Source of the DNA: Pseudomonas citronellolis
GTDB lineage: Bacteria > Pseudomonadota > Gammaproteobacteria > Pseudomonadales > Pseudomonadaceae
Assembly (NCBI RefSeq): GCF_029335315.1
Contig: NZ_JARJLT010000020.1
Location: 1 to 56,845, forward strand
Reading direction: 5' to 3'
Length of the DNA: 56,845 nt
Of the stretch, positions 47,135-56,845 are shown piece after piece (within the stretch, counting starts at the first letter, position 1; the number at the start of each line of letters is the position of its first letter). The notes beneath the pieces are model-generated. The model was given only the letters and a program-made list of their open reading frames with translations. It was not told the origin of the DNA and made no database searches. Both the position numbers and the translations under genes were made by a program.

Positions 47135-48460
47135 TCAGAGTTCTATCTGCGTCCACTGGCGTTTCTGCCACATCACCGCGAAGATCGCCGAGGCCAGGCC
47201 GCGCTGGAGGATCTGCATGCTCCAGATCGCCAGCAGGCCGCCGCCCAGCCCCGGGCCGACCAGGTAGGCCAGGGGCAGGAAGAACAGCCACTGGTTGCCC
47301 AGGCTGACCGCCATCACCGTGCGCGTGGCGCCGGCGCCGAGCAGCGCCTGGGTCAGCACCAGGGCGGTGGCGTCGATCACCATGCCCAGCCCGGTGAGGG
47401 TCAGCGGCACGCGGCCCAGTTCGATCAGCGTCGGGTCGCTGACGAACAACCGCAGGATCGCCTCGGGGAACATCCAGAACGGCGTGCCGAGCAGCGCCAG
47501 GCCGCAGGCGGCGACCTTGACCACGTCCCAGCCCCAGCGATGCGCGCTGTCGAAATCGCGCTCGCCCATGCACTGGCTGACCAGGGTGGTGGCTGCCATG
47601 CCCAGGCCGATGCCCGGCAGGATCAGGAACAGCGCCAGGTTGATCAGCACGTGGGCCACCGCCAGCTCGCGGGTGCCGACCTGGGCGATGATCCAGAACA
47701 GCAGGGTGATGCCGGCGGCGAAGAAGAACTGCTGCAGCGAGTTGGGCAGCGACAGGCGCAGCATCACGCGGATTTCCCGTTCGCTCGGCAGGCGGGCGAG
47801 GAAGCCGTGGCCGCGGGCGTCGCGCCAGGTGATCCAGGCGTAGATCGCCGAGCCCAGGTAGAGCGCCAGGGTGGTGCCCAGGCCGCTGCCCACCGCGCCC
47901 ATGTTCGGCAGGCCGAACAGACCATGGATCAGGCTGTAGCTGATGGCGGCGTTGGCCAGGTGCATGACCACCAGAGTGCGCATGTACATGCCCGAGCGGC
48001 GGGTGCCGTTCCAGTAGCCACGGAACGAGAAGTTCAGGCCCACCGCCAGCACCGAGAGCGCGCGCCACTCGAAGTAGGGCACGCCGATGGCCAGCACCTC
48101 GGGGTCGTGGGACAGCAGGCGGACGATGGGTTCGGCGAACAGCAGGCAGACCAGGCTGATCGGCAGGGCCAGGCCCAGCGAAACCAGCAGGCCGCAGTTC
48201 AGCGGGCCGGCCAGGTCACTGTCGCGACCCTCGCCGCGGCGTCGCGCCACCAGCGCCTGGACCCCGGCACCGAGGCCCATGACCAGAGATATCGCGACGA
48301 AGTTGGCGTAGCTGCCGATGCCCACACCGGCCAGGGACTTCTCGCCGAGGTGGCCGACCATGGCGGCGTCCACCAGGTTGAGCAGGCTCTGGCTGAGCAT
48401 GCCGCCGATGATCGGCAGCCCCAGGCTGAGGATGTTGTGAAGGCGCTGGCGCTCTAGCAT
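47135..48460 (-). CDS. MATE family efflux transporter
   Basis: A 441-residue multidrug and toxin extrusion protein with about 12 helices. Family marks include GLPIIGGMLSQSLLNLVDAAMVGHLG in TM1 and ALVARRRGEGR after TM2, with a second-half counterpart SLPNSLQQFFFAAGITLLFWIIAQVGTRELAVAHV. It exports cationic drugs or metabolites using a sodium or proton gradient; the substrate is unknown. No ribosome-binding site stronger than AGAG precedes the ATG. The gap of 129 bp to the channel gene is otherwise empty. Confidence 0.92.
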   Translation of the reverse strand: MLERQRLHNILSLGLPIIGGMLSQSLLNLVDAAMVGHLGEKSLAGVGIGSYANFVAISLVMGLGAGVQALVARRRGEGRDSDLAGPLNCGLLVSLGLALPISLVCLLFAEPIVRLLSHDPEVLAIGVPYFEWRALSVLAVGLNFSFRGYWNGTRRSGMYMRTLVVMHLANAAISYSLIHGLFGLPNMGAVGSGLGTTLALYLGSAIYAWITWRDARGHGFLARLPSEREIRVMLRLSLPNSLQQFFFAAGITLLFWIIAQVGTRELAVAHVLINLALFLILPGIGLGMAATTLVSQCMGERDFDSAHRWGWDVVKVAACGLALLGTPFWMFPEAILRLFVSDPTLIELGRVPLTLTGLGMVIDATALVLTQALLGAGATRTVMAVSLGNQWLFFLPLAYLVGPGLGGGLLAIWSMQILQRGLASAIFAVMWQKRQWTQIEL

Positions 48461-48589
48461 GGCGTCTCTGACAGCAGGTTGATCCGGCGATTGTTGGTCG
48501 GTGGCGGCAGCCGGCCGGTCGCTGCGCCCCTGGGGAGAAGCCTAGCGTAACGGCGCCGTCGCTGCCCGCGCGGTCGTCGCCGGCCAGGC

Positions 48590-49246
48590 TCAGCGGCGGT
48601 TGTTGACGGTCATTGCGATCAGGCGCGAAACCACCAGCGCGAGGTACATCACTCCGGCGAATTCCTCGATCATCACCAGCGAGCGGGCCACCGGGGTCAG
48701 CGGCACTATGTCGCCCAGGCCGACGCCGGAGAGGGTGGTGAAACTGAGGAACAGCAGCTCGGTCCAGCTGCGCACGGCCTCGGCGTCGACGGCCGCGCTG
48801 AAGCTGCCGGGAGCCAGCTGCTGGCAGAAGTTGTAGAGGTGCGCGAAGGCCCAGGCGAGCAGGGTGAAGGTGGCGCCGGCGGCGTACAGCTCGTCGGTGG
48901 TGGCGCGCTGGTCGGCGCTCATGTAGGCGATCAGGCTGAGCGTGGCGTAGAAGTAGAAGGCAGCCTCCAGTACCGGGATCAGCAGCTCCAGGGCGCGGCT
49001 CGCCAGCCACAGGTCGAGGGCGCTCAGGGCCAGCACCAGCAGCGCCAGCACGGCGGCGATCCAGGTCTGCACCGGGCTGCGCTTGACCACCCGCAGCGCC
49101 AGGCCGAGCACCAGCAGGCCGAAGGCGCCGAACAGCGCGCGGCCCAGCGCGGTGGATTCCATCCACGGGTAGAGCAGCACGCCGAGCAGTTGCACCAGCA
49201 GCAGGACGGCGGAAGGGTGGCGCTTGAGGTGGGCGAGGGCGGGCAT
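48590..49246 (-). CDS. Ion-channel-fold membrane protein with atypical selectivity filter
   Basis: A 218-residue protein with five predicted helices (about 12-28, 33-52, 62-80, 86-108, 117-140), a pore loop and a last helix (about 190-212), like a voltage-gated-type potassium channel without a charged S4. The pore reads FLSFTTLSGVGLGDIVPLTP (167-186). The usual potassium filter TVGYGD is replaced by GVGLGD. Related bacterial proteins are annotated as ion channels; ion selectivity here is uncertain. Confidence 0.8.
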   Translation of the reverse strand: MPALAHLKRHPSAVLLLVQLLGVLLYPWMESTALGRALFGAFGLLVLGLALRVVKRSPVQTWIAAVLALLVLALSALDLWLASRALELLIPVLEAAFYFYATLSLIAYMSADQRATTDELYAAGATFTLLAWAFAHLYNFCQQLAPGSFSAAVDAEAVRSWTELLFLSFTTLSGVGLGDIVPLTPVARSLVMIEEFAGVMYLALVVSRLIAMTVNNRR

Positions 49247-49294
49247 GGGGCGCTCGGGGCGAGGGGCGATGCTGGAACTATAGGCGGGGGAGAA

Positions 49295-49319
49295 ACCCCA
49301 GGCGGTGGCCGCCTGGGGT
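49295..49319 (-). terminator. Hairpin terminator downstream of the peptidoglycan-binding-domain gene
   Basis: A perfect 11-bp stem accccaggcgg / ccgcctggggt with a TGG loop, only 8 bp after the stop codon. On the minus strand it is followed by TTTCTCCC, a short T run, so termination may be partial. Confidence 0.6.
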
Positions 49320-49327
49320 AAAGGGCG

Positions 49328-49975
49328 TCAGCCGGCGAAGGTCTTCTTCGCGCTGCTGGCCAGGGCCGAGTCGAAGTTGTGGCCGGTGGTCAGGGCGTCG
49401 GTGATGAAGTCGATGACGAAGGCGATGATGCGCGCCTCGACCGCTTCACTCAGCAAGGGCACGTCGACACGCTTGTTGATGGCCTCCACCAGGCGCTTCT
49501 TGAGGTTGGCGTAATCGCCGCTTTCCACGCCCCGGCTGATCTCCTGGACGTATTGCAGGATCTTGGGCGGCAGCAGTTCGGCGAGCACCGCGTCCAGACG
49601 TTCGACCAGCCACTTGATGGCGAAGTCGTCGAAGATGTCGACGATCCCGGTGGGAATCGCCCCGTCGACGATTTCCGCCAGCTTTCTCAGCTGCGCCTCG
49701 GTCAGCACGTGGTCCGGCTTCGCGGCTGGCACCGCAGCGGGTTGCGGCGCCGGGATTTCCAGGGCGGCGGCGGTGCGCGGCCCGACCAAGCCGTCTTCCA
49801 CCAGGCCATGCTTATGCTGGAAGCGCTTCACGGCGTCTTCGGTGATCTTGCCGAAAATGCCGTCTGCATTGCTTTGGCCGTTGGTCGTTGCCGGTAGGTC
49901 GGCGCTGTTGATCAGAGCTTCCTGCAGCACCTTTACGGAAGCGTTTTTCATGCCCAGCTTGAGTACGAAAGCCAT
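49328..49975 (-). CDS. Peptidoglycan-binding-domain protein with helical C terminus, no signal peptide
   Basis: A 215-residue protein. Residues about 8-73 form a PG_binding_1 domain (VKVLQEALINS, DGIFGKITEDAVKRFQHKHGLVEDGLVGPRTAAAL). A Pro/Ala linker (75-86) leads to an all-helical region (about 90-215) with no motif I recognise. There is no Sec, Tat or lipoprotein signal, which is odd for a wall-binding protein; phage endolysins and secreted effectors often show this. No catalytic domain is visible. The start has an AAGGAG site. It stands alone between two terminators. Confidence 0.8.
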   Translation of the reverse strand: MAFVLKLGMKNASVKVLQEALINSADLPATTNGQSNADGIFGKITEDAVKRFQHKHGLVEDGLVGPRTAAALEIPAPQPAAVPAAKPDHVLTEAQLRKLAEIVDGAIPTGIVDIFDDFAIKWLVERLDAVLAELLPPKILQYVQEISRGVESGDYANLKKRLVEAINKRVDVPLLSEAVEARIIAFVIDFITDALTTGHNFDSALASSAKKTFAG

Positions 49976-50195
49976 TTCTCGCTCCTTGCAGTTTTAACCT
50001 CGTGGATGCAGCGCTTCATGCGACTACAAGCGTTGTCGGGAGCCATCGGCGATGGCAGCTGAACGCTAGTAGTGGCGATGTGGCATTGCTGGGCGAGCCC
50101 GATGGACGGAGGCGAAACGGCGAAGAGGAGCTGTTCTATTTGCAAAGGAAATGAGCGGTCTGACATCCGTTCGCTGATTGATGGGCGGCGGAAAC

Positions 50196-50223
50196 GAAAA
50201 AGCCCGCTTTCGCGGGCTTTTTC
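50196..50223 (-). terminator. Rho-independent terminator of the metH-yggL unit
   Basis: Stem aaaaagcccgc / gcgggcttttt around a tttc loop, with A and T runs on both sides. It lies about 15 bp after the yggL stop codon. The adjoining non-coding stretch 49976-50195 shows no gene. Confidence 0.92.
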
Positions 50224-50238
50224 CGAGGCGGGGCCAGA

Positions 50239-50589
50239 TCAGTCCAGCAGGCCGTGCCAGCAGTCGCTGAGCTCGCCGAGCTCGGACGATTTGCACCAGG
50301 CCTGGCTCTGCAGCCACTGGCGGACGGTCTCGCGGTCGGCTTCGTCGAGGCTGCCGACGGCGTTCAGGCACAGGTAGCCGGTGAACTCGCCGTCTTCGGT
50401 GGCGCCGCCGACGAACAGCCAGCCCTGGGATTCGACGAAGGCGATCCACTGGTCGAGCACGTCATCCAGGTCGCCGCTGTAGTTCACTTCCAGGCTGAAG
50501 CCCAGTTCCTTGAACTCGGCCAGGCGCAGTTTCTTGCGCAGGCGGCGGTTGCGCGGTTTTTCCATCTGTTCGGGGGTGAGGTATTTCAT
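50239..50589 (-). CDS. yggL: YggL family 50S ribosome-associated protein
   Basis: A 116-residue YggL (DUF469) protein: RNRRLRKKLRLAEFKELGFSLEVNY, then LDQWIAFVESQGWLFVGG and the C-terminal WCKSSELGELSDCWHG. The family has been linked to the large ribosomal subunit. I placed the start at 50589 (AGGAG site); the longer open frame runs back into metH. The gene begins 22 bp after the metH stop and is probably co-transcribed. Confidence 0.92.
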   Translation of the reverse strand: MKYLTPEQMEKPRNRRLRKKLRLAEFKELGFSLEVNYSGDLDDVLDQWIAFVESQGWLFVGGATEDGEFTGYLCLNAVGSLDEADRETVRQWLQSQAWCKSSELGELSDCWHGLLD

Positions 50590-50611
50590 CTTTCGCTCCT
50601 GGAAAGGCGGA

Positions 50612-54304
<3,693 letters not shown>

Positions 54305-54480
54305 TGGGAGCTACCTGGAAAAGGGCGTGACAAAGGGTCGCTGATAATAGCAAACCTGCAGGGGATTTGAGCTGGTCGGGCTTTTACATGAGCGCGATTC
54401 ATGTTGATCCGGCCTTCGGTTGGCCGCAAAGCCCCTCGGAACCGCTAGAATCCGGCTATTCACGAGGTATGGAGTCCTAA

Positions 54481-56769
54481 ATGTCCTTGCGCGCATCCTT
54501 TGCGTTGACCATTGCGTTCATGCTGCTTTCCGCTGTTGCCCAGGCGGCGGGCATTTCCTACAGCAAGGACATCCAGCCGATCTTCACCGAGAAGTGCGTG
54601 GCCTGCCACGCCTGCTACGACTCGCCGTGCCAGCTCAACCTGAGCGCCGCCGAGGGCGCCCAGCGCGGCGCCAACAAGCTGCCGGTGTACGACGGCACGC
54701 GCACCAAGGCCCAGGAAACCACCCGGCTGTTCCTCGACGCCCACGGCGCCGACGCCTGGCGGCGCAAGGACTTCTGGTCGGTGCTCGACGCCCGCGGCGG
54801 CCAGGCGGCGCTGATGGCGCGCATGCTCGACCTCGGCCACGCGCACCCGCTGGTGCCCAACGCGAAGATTCCCGAAGGCCTGGACCTGTCGATCAACCGC
54901 GCCAACCAGTGCCCGACGCCGGACAGCATCGACGACTTCGTCGCCAAGAACCCGCGCAGCGGCATGCCCTTCGCCGTCACCGGCCTGAGCGACACGCAAT
55001 ACGCCACCCTGAAGCAGTGGCTGGCGCAGGGCGCGCCGGTCGACGAGCAGGCCTGGCAGCCCAGCGCCGCCGAGGCGCGGCAGGTCACCGAGTGGGAGAA
55101 CTTCCTGAACCAGCGCGGTGCGCGCGAGACCCTGGTGTCGCGCTGGCTCTACGAGCACCTGTTCCTCGCCCACCTGTACTTCCAGGACAAGGGCGCGGCG
55201 GGGCACTTCTTCCAGCTGGTGCGCTCGCGTACGCCGAGCGGCCGGCCGATCGACCCGATCGCCACGCGGCGCCCCAACGACGACCCCGGCGCGGAGTTCT
55301 ACTACCGCCTGTGGCCGATCCAGGGGGTGATCGTGCACAAGACCCACATCACCTATCCGCTCAGCCCGGCCAAGCTCGAACGCACCCGCGAGCAGTTCTT
55401 CGGCACTGCCTGGCAGGCCGACAAGGTGCCCGGCTACGGCCTGCAGCACCGCGCCAACCCGTTCGAGACCTTCGCCGCGATCCCGGCGCAGGCGCGCTAC
55501 CAGTTCATGCTGGACAACGCCGAGTACTTCGTCCGCACCTTCATCCGCGGCCCGGTGTGCCGCGGGCAGATCGCCACCGACGTGATCCGCGACAACTTCT
55601 GGGCGCTGTTCCAGGACCCGGCCCACGACCTCTACCTCACCGACCCGGCCTATCGCGCCAAGGTCACGCCGTTGCTCGGCCTGCCCGGGCAGATCGACGA
55701 CATGGGCCAGATGCTGCAGCAGTGGACCAGCTACCGCGACAAGCGCAACCAGTACGAGGAACTGCGCCTGGAAGCCTACGAGGACGCGCCGGCGCCGACC
55801 TGGGCGGACATCTGGAGCGGCAACGACAACGCGCTGCTGAGCATCTTCCGCCAGTACGACAGCGCCTCGGTGCGCAAGGGCCTGATCGGCGGCGTGCCGC
55901 AGACCCTGTGGTGGCTGGACTACCCGCTGCTGGAACGCACCTACTACCAGCTGGTGGTGAACTTCGACGTCTATGGCAACGTTTCGCACCAGGCACAGAC
56001 GCGCCTGTACTTCGACCTGATCCGCAACGGCGCCGAGCAGAACTTCCTCCGCCTGATGCCGGTGGCGGCGCGGCCCAAGCTGCTCGACGACTGGTACCAG
56101 AACAGCGGCAAGCTGAAGATGTGGCTGGACTACCAGAACCTCGACAACGACGCGCCCAGCGGCCTCGGCCTGCCCGAGCATGGCGCCAAGAGCGCCTTCG
56201 CCAGCCAGTTGCTGAGCCGCTACGCCGGGCTCAACGCGCGGCCCGACCCGATCAACCTGTGCCAGGACGGCGCCTGCTACCGTCGCCAGGTGGCGCGCCC
56301 GCTGCAGGACGCCGAGCAGGCCTTCAGCCGCCTGGTCAGCCGCCCGGCGGCGGGGCTCAAGGTGATCGAGCAGTTCCCCGAGGCCACCATCCTGCGCGTC
56401 GAGCTGGCCGACGGCAAACGCGAGATCTACACCGTGCTGCGCAACCGCGCGCACAGCAACGTGGCCTTCATGCTCGGCGAATCGCTGCGCTACCAGCCGG
56501 GGCTGGACACCCTGACCATCTACCCCGGCGTGCTCTCCAGCTATCCGAACTTCATGTTCGACCTGAAGGCGGAGGAGGCCGGCGACTTCGTCGGCGCGCT
56601 GGAGAAGGTGCAGAGCCCCTCGGACTTCGACCGCGTGGTCGAGCGCTGGGGCATCCGCCGCAGCCACCCGCAGTTCTGGTTCTACTTCCACGACCTCGAC
56701 GCCTACCTGCGCGAGACCGAGCCGGTGGAGGCGGGCATTCTCGACATGAACCGCTACGAGAACCTCTGA
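54481..56769 (+). CDS. cti: Fatty acid cis/trans isomerase
   Basis: A 762-residue periplasmic c-type cytochrome that converts cis- to trans-unsaturated fatty acids in membrane phospholipids, a solvent and heat stress response of Pseudomonas and Vibrio. A Sec signal (cleaved after AQA, residue 22) is followed by the heme site CVACH (Cys39, Cys42, His43). The remainder matches Cti throughout (for example LFLAHLYFQDKGAAGHFF and THITYPLSPAKLERTREQFFG). The start has a GGAG site 7 nt upstream. It is divergent from metH, 176 bp apart, and has no partner gene in the window. Confidence 0.96.
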   Translation: MSLRASFALTIAFMLLSAVAQAAGISYSKDIQPIFTEKCVACHACYDSPCQLNLSAAEGAQRGANKLPVYDGTRTKAQETTRLFLDAHGADAWRRKDFWSVLDARGGQAALMARMLDLGHAHPLVPNAKIPEGLDLSINRANQCPTPDSIDDFVAKNPRSGMPFAVTGLSDTQYATLKQWLAQGAPVDEQAWQPSAAEARQVTEWENFLNQRGARETLVSRWLYEHLFLAHLYFQDKGAAGHFFQLVRSRTPSGRPIDPIATRRPNDDPGAEFYYRLWPIQGVIVHKTHITYPLSPAKLERTREQFFGTAWQADKVPGYGLQHRANPFETFAAIPAQARYQFMLDNAEYFVRTFIRGPVCRGQIATDVIRDNFWALFQDPAHDLYLTDPAYRAKVTPLLGLPGQIDDMGQMLQQWTSYRDKRNQYEELRLEAYEDAPAPTWADIWSGNDNALLSIFRQYDSASVRKGLIGGVPQTLWWLDYPLLERTYYQLVVNFDVYGNVSHQAQTRLYFDLIRNGAEQNFLRLMPVAARPKLLDDWYQNSGKLKMWLDYQNLDNDAPSGLGLPEHGAKSAFASQLLSRYAGLNARPDPINLCQDGACYRRQVARPLQDAEQAFSRLVSRPAAGLKVIEQFPEATILRVELADGKREIYTVLRNRAHSNVAFMLGESLRYQPGLDTLTIYPGVLSSYPNFMFDLKAEEAGDFVGALEKVQSPSDFDRVVERWGIRRSHPQFWFYFHDLDAYLRETEPVEAGILDMNRYENL

Positions 56770-56782
56770 CGCAGAATGGTTC

Positions 56783-56845
56783 CGTAGGATGGGTTGCGCG
56801 TAGGCAGGTCCGGCGCCCCGAGGCTTGCGGGGTGCGCCCAGCACC
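56783..56845. repeat. Possible truncated intergenic repeat at the window edge
   Basis: The sequence gtaggatgggttgcg after cti resembles the start of common Pseudomonas intergenic repeats, and ggcgcc / cttgcggggtgcgcc follows. The window ends before a second arm could be seen, so this is tentative. Confidence 0.3.

Noticed and set aside
49328-50235. A prophage remnant around the peptidoglycan-binding-domain gene
   Set aside because: No other phage-type gene, integrase or att-like repeat is nearby, and the flanking genes are ordinary chromosomal genes.
54305-54480. A cobalamin riboswitch upstream of metH
   Set aside because: The gap is only 176 bp and must also hold the cti promoter. I see no B12-box-like sequence.
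54460-56844. A 794-codon minus-strand open frame over cti
   Set aside because: It is antisense to cti, which has a signal peptide, heme motif and ribosome-binding site.

Overview
The window is high-GC, gene-dense chromosomal DNA from a Pseudomonas. Most genes match, by sequence and order as I remember them, the P. aeruginosa neighbourhood running from acnB through fabI, a peptide ABC transporter, mltD, gloB, rnhA, dnaQ, ldcAB, fimL, nudC, sohB, cysI and metH to cti. FimL, LdcA, the NppBCD-like transporter and Cti together point to the P. aeruginosa / P. nitroreducens / P. citronellolis side of the genus. I see no tRNA, rRNA, CRISPR array, prophage or intact insertion sequence.

Layout. 0-3.6 kb: acnB (TCA cycle) and a small DUF1289 protein. 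3.6-12.3 kb: class II DAHP synthase, a spermidine-synthase-like protein, a crotonase and a DEAD-box helicase. This block is interrupted by an accessory pair at 5.9-9.1 kb: a TpsB-type outer-membrane transporter and, just upstream, a glycine-rich collagen-like lipoprotein. That pair is the most unusual content of the window. 12.4-18.8 kb: fabI directly behind a peptide ABC transporter operon. 19-25.3 kb: HDOD protein, mltD, gloB, methyltransferase, rnhA, dnaQ. 25.3-25.6 kb: a cluster of palindromic repeats. 25.7-32.9 kb: ldcA and its antiporter, a dienoyl-CoA isomerase, then fimL-nudC. 32.9-42.4 kb: small lipid, CoA and housekeeping operons (TauE/SafE permease, SDR plus phosphotransferase, SCP2, histidine phosphatase, sohB, acuI, and a TetR-controlled hotdog/hydrolase pair). 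42.5-46.9 kb: DUF934-cysI, a MITE-like element, a thioesterase, a 37-aa membrane peptide and an orphan periplasmic binding protein. 46.9-50 kb: DUF2970, MATE pump, ion channel and a peptidoglycan-binding-domain protein. 50.2-56.8 kb: yggL, metH and cti.

Working together. Several adjacent genes handle acyl-CoA or fatty-acid chemistry (fabI, two crotonases, SDR, ACAD10-type phosphotransferase, SCP2, AcuI, thioesterases, Cti). LdcA and its transporter form a lysine-to-cadaverine module. FimL belongs to the cAMP/type IV pilus network. The accessory TpsB/lipoprotein pair looks like a candidate surface-export system. The non-coding DNA holds three copies of one two-hairpin palindromic repeat (REPIN-like, about 90 bp), a second REP family, a 141-bp MITE-like element, and a striking 13-bp-periodic operator at the tetR/hotdog divergent promoter.

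All identifications rest on motif recognition and recalled gene order; no database search was possible.
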